Shown here: positions 1 to 7,917 of the stretch, piece after piece
How positions within the stretch are numbered: position 1 is the first letter of the stretch
Layout of the letters: every line of letters starts with the position of its first letter
Assembly: GCF_002723955.1 (NCBI RefSeq)
Contig: NZ_BEWN01000003.1
Span: forward strand, 62,001-126,000
Direction: 5' to 3'
Length of the DNA: 64,000 nt
Origin: Gluconobacter frateurii
GTDB lineage: Bacteria > Pseudomonadota > Alphaproteobacteria > Acetobacterales > Acetobacteraceae
Translations under genes and position numbers: made by a program
Notes under the pieces: generated by a model
What the model saw: only the letters and a program-made list of their open reading frames with translations
What the model was told of the DNA's origin: nothing
Databases searched by the model: none

Positions 1-175
1 TCATCGCGCATGGCCTATAGAAGAGGTCACGATTGCCGATCGGGGGTTGCGTGACGGCATGCTGCTGCGTATGGCCCGCGATCATGGCCAGCGTTTCACA
101 CGGGAACGCCGCAGGCCCCATCGTCATGTCACGCCCCGTTCAAGGGGCCCTCTCGGGAATTACGCCACGATATGA
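1..175 (+). CDS. Ppx/GppA family phosphatase, C-terminal end (partial)
   Basis: Only the last 57 or so codons are present; the gene enters from the left edge and reads in the frame beginning at base 2. The tail contains IADRGLRDGMLL, which matches the conserved end of exopolyphosphatase / guanosine pentaphosphate phosphatase proteins, followed by a basic, Arg/His-rich tail. In that family the enzyme hydrolyses polyphosphate or pppGpp in the cytoplasm. The stop codon overlaps the rlmE start as ATGA (bases 172-175), so the two genes are translationally coupled. A ppx-rlmE pair is common in alphaproteobacteria. The call rests on a short fragment, and Ppx cannot be told from GppA here. Confidence 0.6.
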   Translation, partial: HRAWPIEEVTIADRGLRDGMLLRMARDHGQRFTRERRRPHRHVTPRSRGPLGNYATI

Positions 176-972
176 AGCCGCCCAGATCCCGCTCCGGTTC
201 TTCCAAGAAGGATACGGGACCCAAGCGCATCCCTGGAAAAGCTCTTAAGAGCGCAGCTGCACCAGGGGCAGCAGATGCAACACAGGACGCCTCGACGTCA
301 CAGACGGCCCGTAACAAGGTCGTCACACTGCGAACGGCTCGTGGTCGCACCACTGCCCAGCAGCGCTGGTTGAACCGTCAGCTCAATGACCCTTATGTGG
401 CTGCAGCCCGAAAGCAGGGCTGGCGGTCTCGTGCCGCCTTCAAGCTGATCGAAATTGATGACCGCTTTCACATCATCAAGCCGGGCGCGCGCGTCATTGA
501 TCTTGGTGCGGCGCCGGGTGGCTGGTCGCAGGTTGCGGTCAAGCGTGGTGCGGGCAACATTGCAGGCGTTGACCTCCTGCCGGTTGATCCGGTGAGCGGA
601 GCCGAAATCATTGAGGGTGATTTCACAGATCCGGAAATGCCGGATCGCCTTAAGGAAATCCTTGGCGGCCCTGCGGATCTGGTGATGTCTGACATGGCTC
701 CGAACACGACGGGCCATGCAGCAACAGACCATATGCGCATCATGGGTCTCGCCGAAGGTGCGCTCGATTTTGCCATGCAGGTTCTCGCTGAAGGCGGCAG
801 CTTCGTTGCCAAGGTTTTCCAAGGCGGCTCTGAAAAGCAGATGCTTGATTCCATGAAGCTCGCCTTCGCTTCCGTCAAACACGTCAAGCCGCCTGCTTCC
901 AGAAAAGAATCAAGCGAGCTGTACGTCATCGCCACCGGATTTCGTCCCGAGCGTCTGGCCGAAGAAGGCTGA
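172..972 (+). CDS. rlmE: 23S rRNA (uridine-2'-O)-methyltransferase RlmE (FtsJ/RrmJ)
   Basis: 266 aa. The protein has an RlmE/FtsJ fold: YVAAARKQGWRSRAAFKLIE near residues 75-95, the SAM-binding motif VIDLGAAPGGWSQVA, the acidic strand SDMAPNTTGH with the catalytic Asp, and the late KVFQGG lysine. Family enzymes methylate the 2'-O of U2552 in the A-loop of 23S rRNA on the 50S subunit. The first 60 residues are a basic, low-complexity extension absent from the E. coli enzyme (about 209 aa) but usual in alphaproteobacteria. The start at 172 is supported by the 4-base ATGA overlap with the upstream phosphatase gene. A stem-loop follows directly after the stop. Confidence 0.93.
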   Translation: MKPPRSRSGSSKKDTGPKRIPGKALKSAAAPGAADATQDASTSQTARNKVVTLRTARGRTTAQQRWLNRQLNDPYVAAARKQGWRSRAAFKLIEIDDRFHIIKPGARVIDLGAAPGGWSQVAVKRGAGNIAGVDLLPVDPVSGAEIIEGDFTDPEMPDRLKEILGGPADLVMSDMAPNTTGHAATDHMRIMGLAEGALDFAMQVLAEGGSFVAKVFQGGSEKQMLDSMKLAFASVKHVKPPASRKESSELYVIATGFRPERLAEEG

Positions 973-980
973 GCTTTTCC

Positions 981-1013
981 TGATGAGTGCTTTTCAAAAG
1001 TGCTCATCAGTTT
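981..1013 (+). terminator. stem-loop terminator after rlmE
   Basis: tgatgagtgctttt is followed by a one-base centre and aaaagtgctcatca, giving a 14-bp stem with two G-U pairs, then a short T run. It lies 8 bases after the rlmE stop. It argues against starting the next gene at the GTG inside it (987). Confidence 0.65.
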
Positions 1014-1055
1014 GCGCGCTTGACCGGAACACGTTGCGGCTACAGAACGGACAGG

Positions 1056-2417
1056 ATGATCCAGAGCCTGACTGTAATCCTGCTGTACTTGGTGTCCCTG
1101 CCCGTTTTCGCGCTTACACTGGCACGTCAGCCCCATAAAGACTTGCCGCCCTGGGCCATATGCCTTTCCCTGGTGGCCACAGAAACATCAACGCTCACAA
1201 TCGTTAGTGTTCCCGGCGTTGCCTTTCTTAATGGCTATGTCTTCTTGGGGCTGGCTCTGGGATACCTGTTTGGGCGCGTTGCCGTTGCGATATGGTTTCT
1301 GCCACTTCATGAGCGCGGCGCCACATCCATTTACCGGTATGTCGGGCAGCGTTTCGGGCATCGCCTTCAGAAGCTTGTCTCAGGCACATTTCTCCTGACA
1401 CGTCTTTTGGCGGAGGGGGTGCGCCTTTATGCAGGCATGGTCCCCGTCTCCCTCCTGTTTGCGAGTATTGGATACCCCGTCCCTGACTTCGTTTTGCTCA
1501 TGGGCATCGTAGTGCTGACATTGGCTTATACGTTGGCGGGTGGTCTGAAGGCTGTGGTGTGGTCCGATACGCTCCAGCTTGTTCTTTATCTGGGTGGAAG
1601 TGCTGCCTGTGGTATTGTGCTGTTTGACCGCATTGGTTCTGCGGTCTTCCATGCCGCCCCACTCTTCACATCCGGTCTGCCCGCTTTCACCAACCCTTTC
1701 TCGGTAACGGGTGCTGTTGTTGGTGGCGCGATCCTTTCCCTAGCGTCTCATGGTACGGACCAGTTGATGCTACAACGTTGCCTTGCCGCCAGAAGTCTTG
1801 GAGGCGCGCGTGCTGCGATGATCGGAAGCGTCTTTGTCGTGGCGCTTCTCTTTGCATTGTTGTCTTTTATCGGGGTTGGGCTGCATGTTCTCTGGCCGGA
1901 GTATCATGGCGCGCCAGATGCGCTTTTCCCGCAGTTCATCCTGGCGTTACCGCCAATTCTTCGTGGATTGCTGATCGCGGGTATCCTGGCCGCGACAATG
2001 GGATCGCTTTCCAGCGCCATGAATTCCATGGCCGCGGCAACGAGAAGTGACTTCTTTCCCAAGAACACGCTTTCCCTGCGGACGGCGACATCGTTCTGGG
2101 CTGTGCTATTGGTCGCAACCGCTTTGCTGTTCTCGCACCCGACCGGATCTGCTGTGGTGTTCGGTCTCTCCATAGCATCCTATAGCTACGGTGCGACGTT
2201 AGGCATTTTCCTGCTGGCCATGCTCGCACATTCTCGCGACGAAGCGAGCGGAATTGCTGGCTTTCTGGTATCGATTGCCGTGTTGGGTCTGTTGGCGATG
2301 GTGCGTCTTGATGGGCACCCCATCGCCTTCCCGTGGCTCGTTCCGGCGGGTGTTATCGCCGCGTTTATCGGTGCGAGCGTTTTCTCAAAGCTGCGGCGGA
2401 TAGGTTTCCAGAAATAA
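1056..2417 (+). CDS. sodium:solute symporter family (SSS) transporter
   Basis: 453 aa from the ATG at 1056. An upstream in-frame GTG at 987 lies inside the rlmE terminator hairpin and would add a non-membrane leader, so it was rejected. The protein is almost entirely hydrophobic, with about 12-13 predicted membrane segments. The segments around SLVATETSTLTIVSVPG and TYLAGGLKAVVWSDTLQ-type text (here TLAGGLKAVVWSDTLQLVLYL) are hallmarks of the SSS/LeuT-fold family, which couples Na+ to import of sugars, acids, nucleosides or amino acids. LAATMGSLSSAMNSMAAAT matches the family's conserved late helix. The substrate cannot be read from the sequence. The 3' end overlaps the end of the convergent hpnG by 33 bases, so no terminator separates them. 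Confidence 0.85.
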   Translation: MIQSLTVILLYLVSLPVFALTLARQPHKDLPPWAICLSLVATETSTLTIVSVPGVAFLNGYVFLGLALGYLFGRVAVAIWFLPLHERGATSIYRYVGQRFGHRLQKLVSGTFLLTRLLAEGVRLYAGMVPVSLLFASIGYPVPDFVLLMGIVVLTLAYTLAGGLKAVVWSDTLQLVLYLGGSAACGIVLFDRIGSAVFHAAPLFTSGLPAFTNPFSVTGAVVGGAILSLASHGTDQLMLQRCLAARSLGGARAAMIGSVFVVALLFALLSFIGVGLHVLWPEYHGAPDALFPQFILALPPILRGLLIAGILAATMGSLSSAMNSMAAATRSDFFPKNTLSLRTATSFWAVLLVATALLFSHPTGSAVVFGLSIASYSYGATLGIFLLAMLAHSRDEASGIAGFLVSIAVLGLLAMVRLDGHPIAFPWLVPAGVIAAFIGASVFSKLRRIGFQK

Positions 2418-3017
2418 GGCGATGGCCTTCTGGGCCGCTGCTGCGTCTCTTCCAAGTCCCATCAGGGCTGGAATCTGCTTGGGATGCCTCACGAGAGAGC
2501 TAAGCAATCCGGGAAGATATATCGCACCATCTTTCAAGCCATCACGAGCAGCGGGCGGCAGATCTCGGTCCGAATCATCGCAGACTACCCGTAGAACAGC
2601 AAAGGTCTTGCCCGTCTGGGCAACCGCGCCACTTTCCATATCGACCGCCACGCAACGGGTCTGGCCGTATAGACGGCTTTTTTCTTCTGCTGTTTCGATC
2701 AGGCTGTTGCTGTGCAGAAGACCTCCACGTCGCGCATGATCGGCCCCGAAGCTTCTGCTCAGGGCAATGTCTGCGTTGTAGGACGTGTCTTGAACAACAA
2801 CCCGGTCTGCAACGATGATCGTTCCCGGCATAACGCTGGACGATAGACCCCCGGCACAGCCAAAGGATAACAGTCGTGTTGCACCCGCTTGAACAAGCCG
2901 CGCGGCTCCCTCCACTGCACCTGAGGCTGTCGCGTTGCTCAGGGCAATGGGGGCATCAGGCAGGAAGCGGCGGATAATGCGCGCTTCCTGCTTCATTCCA
3001 ACCAGGACACCGAGCAT
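2385..3017 (-). CDS. hpnG: HpnG, hopanoid-associated purine-nucleoside phosphorylase-like enzyme
   Basis: 210 aa, a member of the PNP/MTA phosphorylase superfamily: FGCAGGLSS near residue 52 (base/ribose site), VAVDMESGAVAQ (substrate Glu in the DMES motif) and VVCDDSDRDLPP (catalytic Asp). In hopanoid producers HpnG removes adenine from adenosylhopane to give ribosylhopane (as phosphate), on the way to bacteriohopanetetrol. It is the last gene of the hpnD-hpnE-shc-hpnG block. Its ATG overlaps the shc stop by one base (TGATG), so it is translationally coupled to the cyclase. The end overlaps the convergent symporter gene. Confidence 0.9.
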   Translation of the reverse strand: MLGVLVGMKQEARIIRRFLPDAPIALSNATASGAVEGAARLVQAGATRLLSFGCAGGLSSSVMPGTIIVADRVVVQDTSYNADIALSRSFGADHARRGGLLHSNSLIETAEEKSRLYGQTRCVAVDMESGAVAQTGKTFAVLRVVCDDSDRDLPPAARDGLKDGAIYLPGLLSSLVRHPKQIPALMGLGRDAAAAQKAIALFLETYPPQL

Positions 3018-5005
3018 CAGAAACCGTATTCCACTCGGCCCGTGTTGCTGGTGCCCAGATTGCGATATCGGGACAGGGCCTGGAGCGGGAAGAACTGCTT
3101 GTAGCCGTGATAACGAAGGTAGAAGACTTTCGGGAAGCCTACGGCATTATAGGCTTCTTCCTGCCATTCCCCGTTTTCGTCCTGCCGGGACATCAGGAAG
3201 TTGATACCGCGCTTCACGGCCTCACTGTCCCTGCGCCCCACAGCCATGAGGGCCAGAACGGCCCAAGCCGTCTGAGACGGCAGGCTTTCCTTGTAAATTC
3301 CCGGTGGTGCGCCTTCATAAGTGGCGCAATCCTCGCCCCAGCCACCGTCCGAACGTTGAATATCCTCCAGCCAGTTCACGGCGCGCTTCACCATGGGATC
3401 GTCATAGGAAATGCCGGCAATGTTGAGGGCGCAAAGAACGGACCAGGTTCCATAGATGTAATTCGTTCCCCATCGACCGAACCAGCAGCCCTCTTTTTCC
3501 TGCTCTTTTCGCAGGTAATCCAACGCCTTGTCGATCACCGGGCGATCTTCCGGATGACCAAGCTGGCACAAGAAGGAAATGCATCGTGCCGAGACGTCTG
3601 CCGTAGGAGGATCAAGGAGTGCGCCATGATCCGAGAACGGGATATGGTTCAGCATCTCAAGGTCATTATCGACGTCGAACGCGCCCCAGCCTCCGTTCGT
3701 ACTCTGCATCCCGATGATCCATTCGCGGGCGCGCTCAATCGCCTCACGGTTTTCTTCGGGGTCAACACGGTGAAGCAGCATGCCGACGACGGCAGTGTCA
3801 TCTACGTCTGGATAATAATCATTTTCATACTGGAAGGCCCATCCCCCCGGCCGCAAATCGGGGGTGTTGATTGCCCAGTCGCCCTTGACGTCCAGAATCT
3901 GGCGATCCCGCAGCCACTCAGCACTTTTCTTCAGCTTCGCGAGTGTTTCATCACGTTTTGTCGGATGGGCCCCGGATGCGGCTTCCATCATGGCCAGACC
4001 GGACAATCCTGTGTCCCAAACGGGAGAAACGCAGGGCTGGCAGTAAATTTCGTCTTCTTTTTGAACAAGAAGATCCTGAATGGACTCCCAGGCCGTCACA
4101 ACGCGAGGGTCGCTGTCGGGCACGCCAAGAGCGCGATACAGCATGACCACATTAGCCATGGCAGGATAGATCGCGCCGAGGCCGCCCCGGCTCAGGCGGG
4201 GTTCGATAAAGCTGATGGCCGCCTTGAGGGCTTTGTCATGAATTTTCTTGGGAATGAGCGGCAGAACTGGCCGTAGTGCCGTATCCAGATGTTTGAAAGC
4301 GCGGCCCCACATAGAGCGGTAAGGCCCGCGGATCCAGTCCTTGACCTCGGAAGGCGGCTTAACGAACAGCTCTTGTATGTGAATGTCCCGCGGATTGATG
4401 GCCTGTGGTTTCAGGGCGCCCACAGCCAGCATGGGAGCAAGCACTGCGCGGGACCAGTAAGACATGTTCCAAACGGAGAAAAACGCCGTCCGTGGGAGCA
4501 GCATCAGCTCAACCGGCATGACAGGCGTCGCATCCCAGGGAACTTCACCAAACAGGGCAAGCTGGATCCGCGTGAAGACATTGGATCGCGCAGCCCCGCC
4601 GTGGTCCAGAACAGCTTCACGCGCGCGCCGCATGTGAGGCGCGTCAATGTTGTCACCAATGGCTTTCAGAGCAAAATAGGCTTTTACCGTCGCGGAAAGG
4701 TCAAAGCCGCCGCCAAAATACAGAGGCCAGCCGCCGTGTTCGCCCTGAATGCGGCGCAGATAAACGCCGATCTTGTTCTGCTTGTCCTGATCGATCCGGT
4801 CCAGATAGTGTTCCAGAAGAACGTATTCGGCTGGAATGGTGGCGTCGGCTTCAAGCTCGAAAACCCAGTGGCCATCGTCTTTCTGACGTTTGCCAAGAGC
4901 CGCATGGGCGCCTTCGATCGCACGAGTGACGTCGTCTCCCTCAATGGGCTTGCGGGAAAGGGCCTCGCTCACGCGGTCCTCCTTTTCATCTGGATAAATC
5001 AGCAT
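3017..5005 (-). CDS. shc: squalene-hopene cyclase
   Basis: 662 aa, full length for the family. It cyclises squalene to hopene/hopanol at the cytoplasmic membrane. The catalytic acid motif DVDDTA is at residues 400-405 (D400, D402 and D403 of the DXDD box). Several QW repeats are visible: QGEHGGW near 87, QSTNGGWGAF, QRSDGGWGED and a final QDENGEW. The start ATG at 5005 has a good ribosome site (gggagag, 7 bases away). hpnE ends 73 bases upstream in the same direction, and hpnG follows with a one-base overlap. No key residue is missing, and the identification is secure. Confidence 0.97.
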   Translation of the reverse strand: MLIYPDEKEDRVSEALSRKPIEGDDVTRAIEGAHAALGKRQKDDGHWVFELEADATIPAEYVLLEHYLDRIDQDKQNKIGVYLRRIQGEHGGWPLYFGGGFDLSATVKAYFALKAIGDNIDAPHMRRAREAVLDHGGAARSNVFTRIQLALFGEVPWDATPVMPVELMLLPRTAFFSVWNMSYWSRAVLAPMLAVGALKPQAINPRDIHIQELFVKPPSEVKDWIRGPYRSMWGRAFKHLDTALRPVLPLIPKKIHDKALKAAISFIEPRLSRGGLGAIYPAMANVVMLYRALGVPDSDPRVVTAWESIQDLLVQKEDEIYCQPCVSPVWDTGLSGLAMMEAASGAHPTKRDETLAKLKKSAEWLRDRQILDVKGDWAINTPDLRPGGWAFQYENDYYPDVDDTAVVGMLLHRVDPEENREAIERAREWIIGMQSTNGGWGAFDVDNDLEMLNHIPFSDHGALLDPPTADVSARCISFLCQLGHPEDRPVIDKALDYLRKEQEKEGCWFGRWGTNYIYGTWSVLCALNIAGISYDDPMVKRAVNWLEDIQRSDGGWGEDCATYEGAPPGIYKESLPSQTAWAVLALMAVGRRDSEAVKRGINFLMSRQDENGEWQEEAYNAVGFPKVFYLRYHGYKQFFPLQALSRYRNLGTSNTGRVEYGF

Positions 5006-5078
5006 TGTTCAGCTCTCCCGGGACATGTAGCCCTCATCAAGGGGAGTGGTGCTACAGACATAATTTTGCGAGATCGCA

Positions 5079-6374
5079 TCACGATTCCGTGTGCTTTACA
5101 GCTGAACGAAACCCCAGCGCACTGACGGCAGCCAGCCCGGACTGGATTGCGCCTTCAATCGTCGAGGGAAGACCCGTATTCGTCCAGTCCCCAGCAAGCG
5201 CCATGTTTGCGATGTCTGTCTTCGCAACAGGGCGACGGCGGTTCTGCTCGGGGGTTGCGGCAAAAGTAGCCCGCTTTTCGCGCAGCAGACGGGCTGGCGG
5301 CATCCCGACAGGTAATGGCTGGGGAAGAACCGGATCGAGCGCACGCCGGATTTCCGACCAGATCGTGGCCAGCATTTCGTTGCTGTCGCGGTCAGCATAT
5401 CGGTTGGCAGCACTGACCGTCACGGAAAGCACGTCGCCCTTGAGGAAGATCCACTCCGAAATGCCTCCGACGAGACCAACAAATCGCGCCTGAGCGACCA
5501 CGCCTCTCGCCTTGACGGGGGCAGGAAGCTTGAAATGTGCGTTTGCAATGCTCTCGAAAGCGTCAGGAACGACAAGTTCTGGAAGCAGAGTTTGAGCTAC
5601 AGGCCCCGGCACAGCAACGATGACATGATCTTCCGGTCCAAGCTCGATCCGTCCCTCAGTGGTCTCGATCGCTGTAACGCGACCCTTGTCACGGACGATT
5701 GCACTGACGCGTACGCCGGTTCGGACATCACCATGATAGCGGCGCAGATACGAAAGAGCTGGATCCACGAGTGTTTCGGAAAGCCCGATTTCAGGGAACC
5801 AAGGGCAACAGGCCATTCCACCCTGCGCCAGAGACTTACGGATCACATTCCCCAGCAGAAGAGCGCTTCCGGTATGGAGATCCGTGTTCAGAACCGAAAT
5901 GGCAAAGGGTTCGAGAAGGCGGCGGCTGAGTTGACCTGGCTTGAGACAATCCTCGACAACCGTATTGTCATTGGCTTTCAGGAAGCGACCTAGAGACGCA
6001 AGCTCTGACAGCTTCATGCCTGGAACGCGACGGCCCCCTGGAAGCGCCCAGAACGGTATCTTTCCCTTGGACAGGCGAAGCGTCCAGGCGAGATCGTCCT
6101 GCAGATCATAATACGGGAAAATGGGGATACCGGGGCCGCTCAATGTGTGGCGGGAGCCGAGAATGTCAAGATAACGGAAAGTCAGACCGTTTGCGGACAG
6201 GATCAGGTGGTTGCCGTTATCGATCAGCGTGTCGAGTGTCTTGTCATGGAACGACCGTGCCCGACCCCCACATGCTGGACCTGCCTCGTAAATTGTGACC
6301 TTGGCCTGCGCGGCGAGTTCGACGGCTGCAGAAAGGCCTGCAAGGCCGCCGCCAATGATATGAACGTGGCTCAT
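5079..6374 (-). CDS. hpnE: HpnE, hydroxysqualene dehydroxylase (FAD-dependent)
   Basis: 431 aa. The N-terminus VHIIGGGLAGLSAAVELA is a classic FAD dinucleotide-binding fold (GGGLAG), followed by YEAGPACGGRARSF, typical of the squalene/phytoene desaturase-like amine oxidase family. The C-terminal FAD motif LAGDWTNTGLPSTIEGAIQSG is intact. HpnE uses FADH2-type chemistry to reduce hydroxysqualene to squalene, the last step before the cyclase. The stop of hpnD is 4 bases before its ATG, so hpnD and hpnE are one transcription unit. Both directions of evidence, sequence and context, agree. Confidence 0.95.
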   Translation of the reverse strand: MSHVHIIGGGLAGLSAAVELAAQAKVTIYEAGPACGGRARSFHDKTLDTLIDNGNHLILSANGLTFRYLDILGSRHTLSGPGIPIFPYYDLQDDLAWTLRLSKGKIPFWALPGGRRVPGMKLSELASLGRFLKANDNTVVEDCLKPGQLSRRLLEPFAISVLNTDLHTGSALLLGNVIRKSLAQGGMACCPWFPEIGLSETLVDPALSYLRRYHGDVRTGVRVSAIVRDKGRVTAIETTEGRIELGPEDHVIVAVPGPVAQTLLPELVVPDAFESIANAHFKLPAPVKARGVVAQARFVGLVGGISEWIFLKGDVLSVTVSAANRYADRDSNEMLATIWSEIRRALDPVLPQPLPVGMPPARLLREKRATFAATPEQNRRRPVAKTDIANMALAGDWTNTGLPSTIEGAIQSGLAAVSALGFRSAVKHTES

Positions 6375-6378
6375 CAGC

Positions 6379-7254
6379 TTACTTCACATAAGCCGCCAGA
6401 GCGCGAACAGCACGCCAGCCCTTGCTGACTTTCGGCGCAATCTCGGGGTTCTTCCATCCTCGCTTTTCAAGCGCATTCAAAACGGGCTCATAGGAGGCTG
6501 CCATCATGCGCGCTGGCCGCATTGCGGTATGATTGCAGTCTTTCATTGCGCGGCGCGCATCCCGAAAATGATCGTGCGCGCGGCGGGCGAGAATATGGGC
6601 CACGCCATCAAGGCCATGGGCATATATGGCTTCTTTCGGATTGCTTGGAACGTTGAAGCGCTCCAGCAATTCCGACGGCAGATAAAGGCGGCTGCGTTCA
6701 GCATCCTCAGCAATATCCCGAAGAATATTTGTGAGCTGAAGCGCTCTTCCAAGATGCTTCGACACGAGGTCTGCGGCCGGGGACGCGTCTCCGAACGCAC
6801 GGACGGACAATCGACCAACAGCGGAGGCAACGCGATCACAGTACAGATCAAGCGTCTTTTCATCTGGTGCAACGATGGGGGCGCCGCAGTCCATGGCCAT
6901 GCCATCAATGATGGCGTGAAAGTCTGCTGCCCGTAAATCGAAGCGGAAAATGGTTGCTACAAGAACACGATCCAGAGCGTCCTGCGTCTCGCCCTTGTAG
7001 AGGCGGTCGATGCGGTCGTGCCATTCCTGAAGCGCCTGCAACGGATCTTCAACACCGGCATCGCCGTCGGCAATATCGTCCACTTCACGGCAGAAGGCGT
7101 AAATTGCGAACATGGCCTGACGTCTTGCCGTCAGCAGAACCTTCATGCCACGGGCAAACGACGTACCGGATGCAGTGACGATCTGCTCGACATGGTCAAG
7201 ATCGGCCTGCGCGCAGGGAAGGCCGGAAGAAGCACGCGCCCTGCTGAAAACCAT
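6379..7254 (-). CDS. hpnD: HpnD, presqualene diphosphate synthase
   Basis: 291 aa from the ATG at 7254, which is preceded by aggggacagac. A longer frame to 7299 lacks a ribosome site, so the shorter start is preferred. This is a squalene/phytoene synthase-type trans-prenyltransferase: first aspartate-rich motif EVDDIADGD, second region LTNILRDIAEDAERSRLYLP with the conserved NxxRD...E pattern. HpnD condenses two farnesyl diphosphates to presqualene diphosphate. It heads the hpnD-hpnE-shc-hpnG unit. Its partner hpnC lies 1.9 kb away, beyond two genes of opposite orientation, rather than directly upstream as in many genomes. Confidence 0.94.
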   Translation of the reverse strand: MVFSRARASSGLPCAQADLDHVEQIVTASGTSFARGMKVLLTARRQAMFAIYAFCREVDDIADGDAGVEDPLQALQEWHDRIDRLYKGETQDALDRVLVATIFRFDLRAADFHAIIDGMAMDCGAPIVAPDEKTLDLYCDRVASAVGRLSVRAFGDASPAADLVSKHLGRALQLTNILRDIAEDAERSRLYLPSELLERFNVPSNPKEAIYAHGLDGVAHILARRAHDHFRDARRAMKDCNHTAMRPARMMAASYEPVLNALEKRGWKNPEIAPKVSKGWRAVRALAAYVK

Positions 7255-7338
7255 GTCTGTCCCCTGTCCTGTTTCAGAAATTCTGCGTTCTAGCCGCAAA
7301 CGGGCCTGTCACAAAGTCGGCACGAACGGAATGGGATG

Positions 7339-7354
7339 CCATACGTTTGTATGG
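7339..7354. promoter_or_regulatory. palindrome upstream of cupin gene (possible operator)
   Basis: ccatac-gttt-gtatgg is a perfect 6+6 dyad with a 4-base centre, 36 bases before the cupin ATG at 7391 and about 85 bases before hpnD on the other strand. Size and placement suit a dimeric repressor of TetR or similar type. No regulator gene is adjacent, so function is inference. Confidence 0.35.
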
Positions 7355-7390
7355 TGCCAAAAGGCAACACCCTTCCCCAAGGAGGATCCC

Positions 7391-7834
7391 ATGAAGTTCC
7401 GTCTCTTTCTCGCCGTTGTCGCTGCCTGTTCGAGTTTTTCAGTCGCCGAAGCAGAGTCGTCAGCTAGCAAAGCACATGCAGATCATCTTCTGAACGCCAC
7501 GCATTCATGGAACGGCGTATCTTACACCCCGTACACGACCTCGCAGCCAGAACTCAGCATGATTCGCCTGACAATTCCGGCACATACTGCCCTGCCCTGG
7601 CATACGCATCCCTTCCCGAATGCGGGATATGTGCTCCAGGGTTCTCTGACAATTCAGGATAAGGAAAGTGGCAAAAGCCGGACCTTCCATCAGGGAGAGG
7701 CCTTTGCTGAGTCCGTCAACGATGTTCATCGGGGTGTAGCGGGAGACGAACCGACTGTTCTTCTCCTGACATATGCGGGTGCTGAGGGACAGCCGACGTC
7801 GATCCCGGTGGATAAACAAAACCCCGAATATTGA
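7391..7834 (+). CDS. exported cupin-domain protein
   Basis: 147 aa. The start at 7391 is fixed by a strong ribosome site (aaggaggatccc) and a clear signal peptide, MKFRLFLAVVAACSSFSVAEA, ending near residue 21; longer in-frame readings were rejected. The mature part has one cupin barrel: motif 1 LPWHTHPFPNAGYVLQGSL supplies two His and a later position where Glu is usual, and motif 2 reads AFAESVNDVHRGV with its His. The protein is therefore likely periplasmic and metal-binding, but its substrate is unknown. It lies alone between divergent hpnD and the Tat-type aminotransferase gene, in the same direction as the latter and 83 bases before it. The promoter in between suggests separate transcription. 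Confidence 0.8.
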   Translation: MKFRLFLAVVAACSSFSVAEAESSASKAHADHLLNATHSWNGVSYTPYTTSQPELSMIRLTIPAHTALPWHTHPFPNAGYVLQGSLTIQDKESGKSRTFHQGEAFAESVNDVHRGVAGDEPTVLLLTYAGAEGQPTSIPVDKQNPEY

Positions 7835-7855
7835 AATCGGATGGCAATTGGGCCT

Positions 7856-7885
7856 TTGACAGACAGATCGTTTCGTTTTTAGTAT
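7856..7885 (+). promoter_or_regulatory. sigma-70-type promoter for the aminotransferase gene
   Basis: TTGACA at 7856-7861 and TAGTAT at 7880-7885 are separated by 18 bases. The -35 is perfect and the -10 matches at 4 of 6. It ends 32 bases before the ATG at 7918. It was predicted by eye only. Confidence 0.5.
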
Positions 7886-7917
7886 GTTTTCAGACACTCT
7901 AGGAGCGTGAGCCGAGC

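Noticed and set aside
3107-4276. 389-codon plus-strand open frame
   Set aside because: Antisense to the catalytic region of squalene-hopene cyclase; its protein has no domain and arises from codon bias.
4289-5125. 278-codon plus-strand open frame
   Set aside because: Antisense shadow of the start of the cyclase gene.
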